In this document: positions 14,762-23,581 of the stretch, piece by piece
Layout: every line of letters begins with the position of its first letter
How positions within the stretch are numbered: position 1 is the first letter of the stretch
Assembly: GCF_016862455.1 (NCBI RefSeq)
Contig: NZ_BOMZ01000109.1
Span: 1-64,000, forward strand
Length of the DNA stretch: 64,000 bases
From: Actinoplanes utahensis
GTDB taxonomy: Bacteria; Actinomycetota; Actinomycetes; Mycobacteriales; Micromonosporaceae
Reading direction: 5' to 3'
Notes under the pieces: model-generated
Database searches by the model: none
What the model was told of the DNA's origin: nothing
What the model saw: only the letters and a program-made list of their open reading frames with translations
Position numbers and translations under genes: made by a program

Positions 14762-17700
14762 GCGGCCGCCGCAGGGTGACCTCGGTGCCCTCCGGGGAAC
14801 GGTGCACCGACAGCTCGGTGAGCGCCCCGATCAGGGCGAGACCGCGGCCGCGGAATCCCGGCTCGGTGGCGGGCCGCCAGCTGCCGGTGTCACGGACGGT
14901 CACCAGCACCGCGTCCGGTTGCCGCGACGCGGTCACGGTGATCACCGGCTCGGCCGGGTCGACCGGATGCTCGATCGCGTTGGCGGCCGCCTCGGAGACC
15001 GCCATGATCAGGTCGAAGGCGTCGGCCTCGAGCACGCCGTGGGCGGCCAGGAAGTCCTCCAGGCGCCGGCGCAGCACGGTGAGCCGGTCCGGTTCGGCGG
15101 GCAGCCGCAGCACGAACTCGCGTGGCTCGGTGACCTCCAGGGCGACCAGGGCGATGTCGTCGCGGCGGGTCCGCCGGGACGCCTTGGCCAGCAGGTCGTC
15201 CAGCAGGTCGTCGACGTGTTCGGTGGGTTTCGCGACGTCCACGATCAGTTCGGCGAGGCCCTCGTCGATGCCCTGCCGGCGGTCCTCGATGAGCCCGTCG
15301 GTGTAGAGCAGCAGCCGGGTGCCGGCGGCCAGCCAGGTCTCCCGGGTCGGATAGGTGACGGCGCCGAGCGCCCCGATCGGCGGGCCCAGCGCGGTGTCGT
15401 ACAGGAAGGTGCCCAGCTCGCCCGGCGGGCACAGCACCGGGGACGGATGCCCGGCCGAGGAGAACCGCACCCGGCGGGTCCGCGGGTCGAACCCGACGCA
15501 GAGCACCGTCGCGAACTGCCGCCGCCCGAGCGTGTCGACGAGCCGGTTCAGGCGGCTCAGCGCGGTGCCGCAGTCGAAACCCTCCAGCAGGTACGCCCGG
15601 AGCGCGTTGCGCAGCTGGCCCATGCCCGCGGCGGCCTGCACGCCCTTGCCCACCACATCGCCGATGACCAGTAACAACTCACCGTCGGGGCCGACGATCA
15701 CGTCGTACCAGTCGCCGCCGACCCGGGCCTCGCTGCTTCCCGGCACGTACCGGCCGGCCACGATGGCGCCCGGCACCCGCGGCAGGGTCTGCGGCAGCAG
15801 GCTGTGCTGCAGGGTGGAGGCGATCCGGTGCTCGCTCTCGTAGAGCCGGGCGTTGGCCAGCCGCAACCCGATCAGCCGGGCCAGCTGGGTGAGCACCGCA
15901 GGGTCGGCCGGCCCACCGGAGCCGGACCACACCAGCAGCTCACCCAGCGGCGGCCCGCCGGTGTCCGGCAGCGGCAGCACCACGTCCGGCGACGCCGAGG
16001 CGGCCGCGCCGCCGTCACGTTCGGCCCGTCCCTCGGGAGTGGTCAGAACCACCCGGCCGGCTGACGTCATGGCCTGCACGTGCCGGGCCGCGACGTCGAG
16101 CACCTCGCCGGTGGTGGGGACCGCGTTGAGGGCGACCGCCGCGTCGGCGAGCCCGCGCAGCCGGCTGACGATCTCCCGGCGCAGCTGGCCCAGCTCCAGG
16201 TTGGCCCGGACCCGGGCGATCAGTTCGCGAGTGGAGAACGGTTTGACCAGGTAGTCGTCGGCGCCGGCGGCGAGGCCCTCGACCGCGGGCTCCTCCCCCG
16301 CCCGGGCGGAGAGCACCACGATCGGCACATCCCGGGTACGCGCGTCCGCCCGCAACTTCCGGATCAGGCCGAACCCGTCCAGCCGGGGCATCATCACGTC
16401 GGTGAGCACCAGGTCGAACTGCTGCTCCCGGGCCAGCTCCAGGGCCGTCACCCCGTCCACCGCGGTCGCCACCTCCCAGTACGGCCGCAGCAGCCGGGAC
16501 ACGTGCTCGCGCAGGTCGGCGTTGTCGTCGGCGAACAGGATCCGGCCGCCCGGCGCCTCGGGTCCCGGCTGCGGCAGGTCCGGGCCGTCACCGGCCCACC
16601 AGGTCGCCTCGTCGACCCACAGCCGCGGTTCGACCGGGTCGCCGGACGCCGCCGGATCGTCGCTGACCCGGTCGACGGGAAGGTGGGCGGTTCCGTACGG
16701 GATCCGCACGGTGAACTCGCTGCCCTGCCCCGGCCGGCTGCGCACCGCGACGGATCCGCCGTGCAGCCCGGCCAGCTCCCGGACCAGCGCCAGCCCGATC
16801 CCGGTGCCCTCGTGACTGCGCGACCAGGCCCCGGTGACCCGGTGGAAGCGGTCGAACAGCTTGCCCTGCTCCTCCTCCGAGATACCCACGCCGGTGTCCC
16901 GGACGATCAGCTCGGCCCACCCCTCGGCGGACCGGACCCGCACCTCGATACCGCCCTCCCGGGTGAACTTCACCGCGTTGGAGAGCAGGTTGAAGACGAT
17001 CTTCTCCCAGAGCTCGTGGTCGACGTGGACGCTCTCGGCCAGCGGCGGGGTGTCCACGGTGAGCGCCAGCCCGGCCCGCTCGACGGCCGGCCGGAACGTC
17101 TGCGCCAGCCGGGCGGTGTGCCCGGCCAGATCGGTGGGCCGGTAGACGGCCCGGGCCCGGCCGGACTCCATCCGGGAGAAGTCCAGCACCGTGTTGACCA
17201 GCTTGAGCAGGCGCAGCCCGTTGCGGTGCACCGGGACCAGACGGTCGTGCAACGACCCGGCCACGGCGGGGTCGTCGAGGAGGTCCTCCAGGGGACCGAG
17301 GATCAAGGTCAGCGGGGTACGGAACTCGTGGCTGACGTTGGAGAAGAAGTTGGTCTTCGCCTGATCCAGCACGGCCAGCTCGGCGGCCCGGCGGCGCTCC
17401 TGCTCGTACGCCCGGAGGTTGGTCACCGCCCGCGCGATCTGCGCCGTCGCGAGGTCGAGGAAGTCGCGGTAGCCGTCGTCCAGCGCGAGGTACCGGCTCA
17501 CCCCGAGGACCAGGGCCCCGGCCGTGTCCGCGCCCGCCCGGACCGGCAGGACCAGCGCCTCCTCGGCGGCGGAGGGGGCCGGCCGGGTCACCTCGGCCAG
17601 CGGGATCCGGCCGGGACGGCCGGTGGTGATCACCGCCCGGATCGCCGGGTGCGGGTCGGGGTCGTCCAGGATCAGCGCGGCGAACGGCACGTCCTCGGCG

Positions 17701-18290
17701 TCGCCGGTGAGCACGGCGGCGGTGTCGGCGGCGAGCGCGGTCTCGTCGGGCGAGTCGGCCAGGCGCCGGCCGAGGGCGCTCAGGGTCCGCACCCGGCGCT
17801 CGCCGAGCACCCGGCCGGTCGTCTCGTTGACGATGCACAGGACCCCGCCGGGCACGCCGTCGTCGGAACGGACCGGGTCGTAGGAGATGTCGAAGTACGT
17901 CTCCTCGAGGAACCCGTACCGCTCGATCATGAACAGGTGGTCCCGAGCGTAGAACGCCCGATCGTTGGCGATCACCCCGTCGAACAGCTCGCGCAGCACG
18001 TCCCAGATCTCGCCCCACAGCTCCCGGCCCGGGCGCCCGAGGAAACCGGGGTGCTTGCCGCCCATCGTCTGGGCGTAGGTGTCGTTGTAGAACGTCACGT
18101 ACTCCGGGCCCCAGAACAGGACGATCTGCGCTCGCGACGCCAGCATCGTGGCGACCGCGTCGACGAGCTCGCGCGGCCACGAGGACGGGTCGCCGACCGC
18201 GGTGCCGGACCAGTCCAGTGCGGACATCCGGGCGCCCATCTCGCCGCCCCGTGCGAAGGCATTGCTCAGCCGCCTCGGCAGGGCGCCCAT
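14748..18290 (-). CDS. Hybrid histidine kinase/SpoIIE phosphatase/anti-sigma kinase fusion
   Basis: A 1180-residue signalling protein. Order: PAS-like sensor (about 40-160; FWGPEYVTFYNDTYAQTMG), GAF (about 170-300), HisKA with His321 (NVSHEFRTPL), HATPase (N-box NLLSNAVKF near 435, G-boxes DTGVGI and GTGIGL), receiver with phospho-acceptor Asp631 and Lys683 (LVKPF), second GAF (about 720-870), SpoIIE/PP2C phosphatase (RVGGDWYDVI, VIGDVVGKG, LLLYTDGLIE) and an RsbW-like HATPase at the C terminus (DLIMAVSEAAANAIEHP). It should link a His-Asp relay to partner-switching control of a sigma factor. The ATG at 18290 has AGGAGG six bases upstream. No membrane segments are visible, so it is probably cytosolic. 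Confidence 0.92.
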   Translation of the reverse strand: MGALPRRLSNAFARGGEMGARMSALDWSGTAVGDPSSWPRELVDAVATMLASRAQIVLFWGPEYVTFYNDTYAQTMGGKHPGFLGRPGRELWGEIWDVLRELFDGVIANDRAFYARDHLFMIERYGFLEETYFDISYDPVRSDDGVPGGVLCIVNETTGRVLGERRVRTLSALGRRLADSPDETALAADTAAVLTGDAEDVPFAALILDDPDPHPAIRAVITTGRPGRIPLAEVTRPAPSAAEEALVLPVRAGADTAGALVLGVSRYLALDDGYRDFLDLATAQIARAVTNLRAYEQERRRAAELAVLDQAKTNFFSNVSHEFRTPLTLILGPLEDLLDDPAVAGSLHDRLVPVHRNGLRLLKLVNTVLDFSRMESGRARAVYRPTDLAGHTARLAQTFRPAVERAGLALTVDTPPLAESVHVDHELWEKIVFNLLSNAVKFTREGGIEVRVRSAEGWAELIVRDTGVGISEEEQGKLFDRFHRVTGAWSRSHEGTGIGLALVRELAGLHGGSVAVRSRPGQGSEFTVRIPYGTAHLPVDRVSDDPAASGDPVEPRLWVDEATWWAGDGPDLPQPGPEAPGGRILFADDNADLREHVSRLLRPYWEVATAVDGVTALELAREQQFDLVLTDVMMPRLDGFGLIRKLRADARTRDVPIVVLSARAGEEPAVEGLAAGADDYLVKPFSTRELIARVRANLELGQLRREIVSRLRGLADAAVALNAVPTTGEVLDVAARHVQAMTSAGRVVLTTPEGRAERDGGAAASASPDVVLPLPDTGGPPLGELLVWSGSGGPADPAVLTQLARLIGLRLANARLYESEHRIASTLQHSLLPQTLPRVPGAIVAGRYVPGSSEARVGGDWYDVIVGPDGELLLVIGDVVGKGVQAAAGMGQLRNALRAYLLEGFDCGTALSRLNRLVDTLGRRQFATVLCVGFDPRTRRVRFSSAGHPSPVLCPPGELGTFLYDTALGPPIGALGAVTYPTRETWLAAGTRLLLYTDGLIEDRRQGIDEGLAELIVDVAKPTEHVDDLLDDLLAKASRRTRRDDIALVALEVTEPREFVLRLPAEPDRLTVLRRRLEDFLAAHGVLEADAFDLIMAVSEAAANAIEHPVDPAEPVITVTASRQPDAVLVTVRDTGSWRPATEPGFRGRGLALIGALTELSVHRSPEGTEVTLRRPLSPP

Positions 18291-18360
18291 GCGTGCCTCC
18301 TGAAACTCACCGGGATCCGCCAGGCACGTTAACACCGTGGCGGCGGGCGCGCCCGGAACG

Positions 18361-19098
18361 TCAGGCCGCCGCGACCGCCCGGCCCCGGACCGCCGCCTCC
18401 ACCAGCGCGGCGAACGACCGCAGGTCGGAGGTGCGTTCCGGATGCCACTGCACGCCCAGCGCGAACGCCTGGCCCGGATGCTCGACGATCTCCACCACCC
18501 GATCGTCCGGGCACCAGCCGACCGGGAGGAACTCACCCGGATCAGCGACCGCCTGGTGGTGGAACGAGTTCACCGTGAGGGAACGGCCGAACAGCCGGTA
18601 CGCCAGCGAGCCGTCCTCGACGACCACGTCGTGCCGGCCGTAGTCGGAGGCGCCGGCGGCGAGCGGGTCGGTGCCGGTCGCGGCCCGGTGCCGTTCGTGG
18701 TTGACCAGGTCCGGCAGGTGCTGGTGCAGCGAGCCGCCGGTGGCCACGGCCATCAGCTGCATGCCCCGGCAGACCCCGAGCATCGGCAGGCCGGCCTCCA
18801 GGGCGGCACGCATCAGCATCAGTTCGGAGGTGTCGCGGACCTTGTCCACCTCGGTGGCCGGGTGCGGCGGGGCGCCCCAGTTCACCGGATCGATGTCCCC
18901 GCCACCGCAGAACACGATCCCGTCGAGCGACTCGATCACGTCGGTGCCGGGGTCGTCGGGGGTGATCAGGACGGCCCGGCCGCCGACGGCGTGCACCGCC
19001 TTCACGTAGGTCATCGGGAGCATTCCCGCCACCAGGTCGTTCCGGCCGTACTGAACCTGTTCGGCGTAGGCGGTGAGGCCGATCAGCGGTCTGCGCAT
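18361..19098 (-). CDS. Gamma-glutamyl-amine hydrolase, class-I GATase fold (PuuD-like), copy 2
   Basis: A peptidase C26 family protein of 245 residues, expected to cleave a gamma-glutamyl bond. Visible motifs are the nucleophile elbow GVCRGMQLM and the catalytic histidine in GVQWHPE, with the following Glu. It follows its paralogue after only three bases and is the last gene of the operon. The two copies share the plan RPxIGxTxY...CRGMQL...HQHLPD...FHHQ...VQWHPE but differ widely elsewhere, so they may have different substrates. RBS and start (ATG 19098) are unambiguous. Confidence 0.88.
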   Translation of the reverse strand: MRRPLIGLTAYAEQVQYGRNDLVAGMLPMTYVKAVHAVGGRAVLITPDDPGTDVIESLDGIVFCGGGDIDPVNWGAPPHPATEVDKVRDTSELMLMRAALEAGLPMLGVCRGMQLMAVATGGSLHQHLPDLVNHERHRAATGTDPLAAGASDYGRHDVVVEDGSLAYRLFGRSLTVNSFHHQAVADPGEFLPVGWCPDDRVVEIVEHPGQAFALGVQWHPERTSDLRSFAALVEAAVRGRAVAAA

Positions 19099-19101
19099 GT
19101 C

Positions 19102-19797
19102 TCAGGGATCTCCTTCGGTCGCCGCCGCCACCAAGGCGCCGAAGAGCCGGCGGTCACGGCTGACCTCGGGGTGCCACTGCACCCCGAGGACGAACCGCCG
19201 CCGGGTGTCCTCGACCGCCTCGGGCAGGCCGTCCTCGGCCCACCCCGTCACCGTCAGTGAGCCGGGGTCGGCGACGCCCTGGTGATGGAAGCAGTTGATG
19301 GTCGTGTCGTCACCCATCAGGGTGGCGATCCGGCTGCCGGGGGCGAACCCGGCGGACTGGGAACCGTAGACGCCCGGGCCCGGCCGGTGCTTCTCGTGGC
19401 CGAGCACGTCCGGCAGGTGCTGGTGCAGGGCGCCACCGGCCGCGACGGTGAGCAGCTGCATGCCGCGGCACACGGCGAGCACCGGCATGTCCCGGTCCAG
19501 GGCCGCGCGGAGCAGCAGCAGCTCGGCGGTGTCCCGCTCCGGGTGCGTCACGGTGTACCGGCCGGTCTCCTGGCCGTACAGCGACGGCTCGAGATCGGGG
19601 CCGCCGGCCAGCACCAGGCCGTCCAGCCGCTCCAGCACGTCGGCGTCGAGGTCGTCCGGCGGCAGCAGCACCGCCCGGCCACCGCCCAGGCGCACCGCCT
19701 CGGCGTAGTCGTGCGGCACCAGCGCGCTGGGCAGATCGGCCCAGACGCCCCACGTGGCCGGAAGCACATAGGACGTTATGCCGATGATCGGACGCAT
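19102..19797 (-). CDS. Gamma-glutamyl-amine hydrolase, class-I GATase fold (PuuD-like), copy 1
   Basis: A 231-residue paralogue of the next gene, with AVCRGMQLL and GVQWHPE as nucleophile and histidine motifs. In gamma-glutamylation pathways this step releases glutamate from the oxidised gamma-glutamyl product. It begins a new segment 169 bases after the SDR stop codon, so an internal promoter is possible. The spacer 19798-19966 holds a tandem variant of GGGGACTCGACC and a weak hairpin GAGGTT/AACCTC near the SDR stop; neither is convincing as a named signal. Confidence 0.87.
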   Translation of the reverse strand: MRPIIGITSYVLPATWGVWADLPSALVPHDYAEAVRLGGGRAVLLPPDDLDADVLERLDGLVLAGGPDLEPSLYGQETGRYTVTHPERDTAELLLLRAALDRDMPVLAVCRGMQLLTVAAGGALHQHLPDVLGHEKHRPGPGVYGSQSAGFAPGSRIATLMGDDTTINCFHHQGVADPGSLTVTGWAEDGLPEAVEDTRRRFVLGVQWHPEVSRDRRLFGALVAAATEGDP

Positions 19798-19966
19798 CGC
19801 ACCACCGTAGTCACAGGCGCGCGGCGCCGGAGAACCGGCGCCGCGTCACGGGCCCCTCTGTCCCACCCGCACGGGGACTCGACCGTACAGGCGGGGATTC
19901 GACCCCACACACCTTGTTGAACTGGGCGTATGAGGTTCCATCCCCACCGTAGCGGGTCGTTAAACC

Positions 19967-20731
19967 TCAGAGCGGAGTTACGTACGCCCCGGTGATGCCG
20001 CCGTCGACGACGAACTGCGAAGCCGTCATGAACGACGCGTCGTCACTGGCCAGGAACGCCACCGCGGCAGCGATCTCCGCGGGTTCGGCGAACCGGCCCA
20101 TCGGCACGTGCACCAGCCGGCGGGCGGCCCGTTCCGGGTCCTTGGCGAACAACTCCATGAGCAGCGGGGTGGCCACCGGGCCGGGGCAGAGGGCGTTGAT
20201 CCGGATGCCCTCACGGGCGAACTGGACGCCCAGCTCCCGGGTCATCGCCAGGACGCCGCCCTTGCTCGCGGTGTAGGCGATCTGCGAGGTCGCGGCGCCG
20301 AGCAGGGCGACGAACGACGCGGTGTTGATGATCGAGCCCTTGCCCTGCCGCTGCATGTGCGGGATCGCGTACTTGCAGCAGAAGAAGACGCTCGTGGTGT
20401 TGACCTTGAGCACGCGCTCCCACGCGTCCAGGCCGGTGACCAGGATCGAGTCGTCGTCCGGCGGGGAGATGCCGGCGTTGTTGAAGGCGATGTCGACCCG
20501 CCCGTGCCGCTGCACGACCCCGTCGAAGAGCGCCTTGACCTGCTCCTCCTCGCTGACGTCGCAGGCCACGAACTCGCCGCCGACCTCCTCGGCGACGGCT
20601 TTGCCGGCGTCCTCGGAGATGTCCACGGCGACCACTCGGGCGCCCTCGGCGGCGAACCGCCGTGCCGTCGCCAATCCGATACCGCTACCGGCGCCGGTGA
20701 TCACGGCGACCCGGTCCTGCAAACGATCCAC
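19967..20731 (-). CDS. SDR-family NAD(P)-dependent oxidoreductase
   Basis: A classical short-chain dehydrogenase of 254 residues. Motifs are the nucleotide-binding GAGSGIG, the NNAG motif, the active-site serine (NTASFVA) and YTASKGG (Tyr and Lys). An acidic residue follows the second strand (VVAVDIS), favouring NAD(H) over NADP(H). The start is GTG 20731 with AGGAG seven bases upstream. It sits 25 bases downstream of the aldehyde dehydrogenase. In the Puu pathway a flavin amine oxidase occupies this step; an SDR instead suggests oxidation of a hydroxyl to an aldehyde (see findings). Confidence 0.93.
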   Translation of the reverse strand: MDRLQDRVAVITGAGSGIGLATARRFAAEGARVVAVDISEDAGKAVAEEVGGEFVACDVSEEEQVKALFDGVVQRHGRVDIAFNNAGISPPDDDSILVTGLDAWERVLKVNTTSVFFCCKYAIPHMQRQGKGSIINTASFVALLGAATSQIAYTASKGGVLAMTRELGVQFAREGIRINALCPGPVATPLLMELFAKDPERAARRLVHVPMGRFAEPAEIAAAVAFLASDDASFMTASQFVVDGGITGAYVTPL

Positions 20732-20756
20732 TTGATCTCCTGTAGGCGTAAACGCG

Positions 20757-22118
20757 TTATTCCCCGGTAGCCAGGAACACGTTCTTCACGTCCGTGAAGG
20801 ACGACAATGCGTCCGGTCCGAGCTCGCGCCCGAGGCCGGACTGCTTCATGCCACCGAACGGGGTCCAGTAGCGCACCGAGGAGTTGCTGTTGACGCTCAG
20901 CGCGCCGGTCTCCACGGCCCGCGAGACGCGCAGGGCCCGGCCCACGTCCCGGGTCCAGATCGAGCCGGACAACCCGTACTCGGTGTCGTTCGCCAGCCGG
21001 ATCGCCTCGTCCTCGTCCCGGAACGGCAGCACGCTCGCCACCGGCCCGAAGATCTCCTCACGCCAGTGCCGGTCGGCGGCGGAGCGCGCGAGCAGCACGG
21101 TCGGCGGGAACCACCAGCCTCCCCCGTCCGGCGCCGTGCCCTGGAAGGCCAGGTCGGCGCCGTCCAGATAGGACGACACCGAGGCGCGCTGACCGGCGGA
21201 GATCAGCGGGCCCATCTCCGACGAGTCGTCGGACGGGTCCAGCACCCGGAACGCCCGGACGGCGGGCTCGAGCCGGGCGAGGAACTCGTCGTACACCGAA
21301 GCCTGGACCAGCAACCGGGACCGGGCGCAACAGTCCTGGCCCGCGTTGTCGAAGACCGCGCCGGGCGCGGCAGCGGCCGCGGCGTCCAGGTCGGCGTCCG
21401 CGAAGACGATGTTGGCGCTCTTGCCGCCCAGCTCCAGGGTCACCCGTTTCACCTGGTCGGCGCAGCCCGCCATGATCGACTTACCGACCTCGGTGGAACC
21501 GGTGAAGCAGACCTTGCGCACCGCCGGATGGGTGACGAACCGCTGCCCCACCACGCTCCCCTTGCCCGGCAGCACCTGGAACACGTTCTCCGGCAGGCCC
21601 GCCTCGAGGGCCAGCTCACCGAGCCGGATCGCGGTCAGCGGGGTCAACTCGGCCGGTTTCAGCACCACGGTGTTGCCGGCCGCGAGCGCCGGGGCGAAAC
21701 CCCAGCCGGCGATCGGCATCGGGAAGTTCCACGGCACGATGATCCCGACCACGCCGAGCGGCTCGTGGAACGTCACGTCGACGCCGCCGGCCACCGGGAT
21801 CTGCCGGCCGGAGAGCCGCTCCGGCGCGCCCGCGTAGTAGTTCAGCACGTCCCGGACGTTGCCCGCCTCCCAGCGCGCGTTGCCGATCGTGTGACCCGCG
21901 TTGCGTACCTCGAGAAGTGCCAGCTCCTCCAGGTGTTCCTCGACCACCGTGGCGAACCGGCGCAGCAGCCGCGCCCGATCACCGGGCGCCACCCGGCGCC
22001 ACTGGCCGAAGGCCTTCGCCGCACGGTCGATCGCCGCGTCGGTCTCTTCCGAACCCAGCGACGGTACGGTCGTGAAGACCGCCCCCGTCGCCGGGTCGAT
22101 CACGTCAGTCGTCCCCAC
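20757..22118 (-). CDS. Aldehyde dehydrogenase family protein
   Basis: An NAD(P)-dependent aldehyde dehydrogenase of about 453 residues. Visible: the cofactor site IVPWNFPM, FTGSTEVGKSIM, the LELGGKSANIV glutamate region and the catalytic cysteine in AGQDCCARSRL. The C-terminal FGGMKQSGLGRELG is typical. I choose the GTG at 22118 (VGTTDVID), preceded by GAGGA; a GTG immediately after the upstream stop (22136) has no ribosome site. Spacing suggests coupling to the glutamine-synthetase-like gene. Most likely it oxidises gamma-glutamyl-aminoaldehyde to the acid in the pathway of this operon. Confidence 0.94.
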   Translation of the reverse strand: MGTTDVIDPATGAVFTTVPSLGSEETDAAIDRAAKAFGQWRRVAPGDRARLLRRFATVVEEHLEELALLEVRNAGHTIGNARWEAGNVRDVLNYYAGAPERLSGRQIPVAGGVDVTFHEPLGVVGIIVPWNFPMPIAGWGFAPALAAGNTVVLKPAELTPLTAIRLGELALEAGLPENVFQVLPGKGSVVGQRFVTHPAVRKVCFTGSTEVGKSIMAGCADQVKRVTLELGGKSANIVFADADLDAAAAAAPGAVFDNAGQDCCARSRLLVQASVYDEFLARLEPAVRAFRVLDPSDDSSEMGPLISAGQRASVSSYLDGADLAFQGTAPDGGGWWFPPTVLLARSAADRHWREEIFGPVASVLPFRDEDEAIRLANDTEYGLSGSIWTRDVGRALRVSRAVETGALSVNSNSSVRYWTPFGGMKQSGLGRELGPDALSSFTDVKNVFLATGE

Positions 22119-22136
22119 CCGAAGATCCTCACACAC

Positions 22137-23483
22137 TCAGAGGCGCTCGAAGCCGCGTCGCAGCTCCCAGTCGGTGACCACGGCGTCGTAGGCGGCCAGC
22201 TCGACCCGCGCCATGTTGGCGTAATGGGCCACCACGTCCGCCCCGAACGCCGACGCGCCGATCTCGCTCGCGGCCCACAGGTCGTGCGCCTCCCGCAGCG
22301 TCCCCGGCACCCGGCCGGCCGTCTCGTCGTGGTAGGCGTTGCCGCGGAACTCGTCCTCCAGCGACAGCTCGTTCTCGATGCCGTGCAGCGCCCCGGCGAC
22401 CAGCGCGGCGATCGCCAGGTACGGGTTCACGTCCCCGCCCGGCACCCGGTTCTCCACCCGCATGCCCTGCCCGTGCCCGGCGATCCGCAGCGCGCAGGTC
22501 CGGTTGTCGACGCCCCAGCGCAGCGCCGTCGGCGCGAACGAGCCCGGCTGGTACCGCTTGTACGAGTTGATGTTCGGCGCGAACAGAAGGCTGAACTCGC
22601 GCATCGTGGCGAGCAGCCCGGCCAGCACCCGCTGCCCGGTCTCGCTCAGATGGGCCGGCCCGTCGCCGAGCATCGCCGACCCGCCGTTCTCGTCGCGCAG
22701 CGAGAAGTGGATGTGGCAGGAATTGCCCTCCCGCTCGTTGGGCTTGGCCATGAAGGTGAGCGCCATGCCCTCCTGCGCGGCGATCTCCTTCGCCCCGTTC
22801 TTGTAGATCACGTGGTTGTCGGCGGCGGTGAGCGCCTCGGCGTACCGGAAGGCGATCTCGTGCTGGCCCAGGTTGCACTCGCCCTTGGCGCTCTCCGGGA
22901 CGAGGCCGGCGCCGTACATCTCGTTGCGGATCCGCCGCAGCAGCGGCTCCACCCGCGCGGTGCCGAGCAGCGAGTAGTCCACGTTGTACTGATTGGCGGG
23001 CGTGAGGTCCCGGTAGCCCTTGGTGAACGCCGTCTCGTAGCTGTCCTTGTAGAGGACGAACTCGAGCTCGGTCCCGGCGTACGCCGTCAGCCCGTGCGCC
23101 GCCAGCCGGTCCAGCTGGCGGCGCAGGATCTGCCGGGGTGAGGCCGGCACCGGCTGCCCGGACGTGTCGAGCAGGTCGGCGAGGACCAGCGCGGTGCCCG
23201 GCTGCCACGGGACCCGGCGCAGCGTGCTGAAGTCCGGCTTCAACACGAAGTCGCCGTAGCCGGTGGACCAGGAGGACATCTCGTACCCGTCGACGGTGTT
23301 CATGTCCACGTCGACGGCGAGCAGATAGTTGCAGCCCTCGCTGCCGCCGGACACCACCTCGTCCAGGAAGAACCGCCCGTGCAGCCGCTTGCCCTGCAGG
23401 CGGCCCTGCATGTCGGTCAGGGCCAGCAGCACCGTGTCGATGCCGCCGTTGTCGACGGAGACGTCGAGCTCCTCGAGATCCAT
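22137..23483 (-). CDS. Glutamine-synthetase-like gamma-glutamyl ligase (GlnA3/GlnA4 or PuuA type)
   Basis: A 448-residue member of the glutamine synthetase superfamily. Features: an N-terminal beta-grasp (MQGRLQGKRLHGRFFL), ELEFVLY with the Glu metal site, GECNLGQHEIAF, GNSCHIHFSL, and LRWGVDNRTCALRIAG, ending in a typical RGFERL. Its gene neighbours (permease, ALDH, hydrolases) and lack of canonical GlnA motif context point to ligation of glutamate to an amine rather than ammonia. In Streptomyces the GlnA3 and GlnA4 proteins act on polyamines and ethanolamine. The true amine cannot be read from sequence. The ATG at 23483 follows an AGGA site and a 17-bp inverted repeat. Confidence 0.9.
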   Translation of the reverse strand: MDLEELDVSVDNGGIDTVLLALTDMQGRLQGKRLHGRFFLDEVVSGGSEGCNYLLAVDVDMNTVDGYEMSSWSTGYGDFVLKPDFSTLRRVPWQPGTALVLADLLDTSGQPVPASPRQILRRQLDRLAAHGLTAYAGTELEFVLYKDSYETAFTKGYRDLTPANQYNVDYSLLGTARVEPLLRRIRNEMYGAGLVPESAKGECNLGQHEIAFRYAEALTAADNHVIYKNGAKEIAAQEGMALTFMAKPNEREGNSCHIHFSLRDENGGSAMLGDGPAHLSETGQRVLAGLLATMREFSLLFAPNINSYKRYQPGSFAPTALRWGVDNRTCALRIAGHGQGMRVENRVPGGDVNPYLAIAALVAGALHGIENELSLEDEFRGNAYHDETAGRVPGTLREAHDLWAASEIGASAFGADVVAHYANMARVELAAYDAVVTDWELRRGFERL

Positions 23484-23499
23484 GAATCAGTCCTATCGG

Positions 23500-23581
23500 T
23501 GAGGGTTGTTCATGACGGTGTGGATGTATGCCGCTGCCTCACACGTACCCGCTGGTCAAGGTAGGTCATGAACAACCCTCA
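23500..23581. repeat. 17-bp perfect inverted repeat with 48-base loop
   Basis: TGAGGGTTGTTCATGAC (23500-23516) is exactly inverted at 23565-23581 (GTCATGAACAACCCTCA). The right-hand arm carries the stop codon of the permease (23579-23581) and the left arm ends 17 bases before the ligase start. On the minus-strand transcript this would form a long hairpin between two operon genes. The first arm on that strand contains GAGGG then ATG, opening a 19-codon ORF that ends inside the second arm. Confidence 0.9.
23512..23573 (-). CDS. Candidate 19-residue leader peptide in the inverted repeat
   Basis: On the minus strand an ATG in the first arm is preceded by GAGGG six bases earlier and opens MTYLDQRVRVRQRHTSTPS followed by TGA inside the second arm. 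The TGA overlaps another ATG (ATGA), which opens a six-codon frame. The short ORF exactly spans the loop of the inverted repeat. It may be a regulatory leader peptide or accidental; there is no conservation evidence. Confidence 0.3.

Noticed and set aside
16080..18332. A 750-codon open frame on the plus strand inside the large SpoIIE-type gene
   Set aside because: No domain is recognisable, amino-acid composition is that of antisense GC-rich DNA, and the minus strand encodes clear PAS, kinase, receiver, phosphatase and ATPase motifs with a strong start.
19880..19905. GGGGATTCGACCCC resembling a tRNA T-arm
   Set aside because: No acceptor, D or anticodon arms can be drawn around it, and adjacent GGGGACTCGACC suggests a simple tandem repeat.
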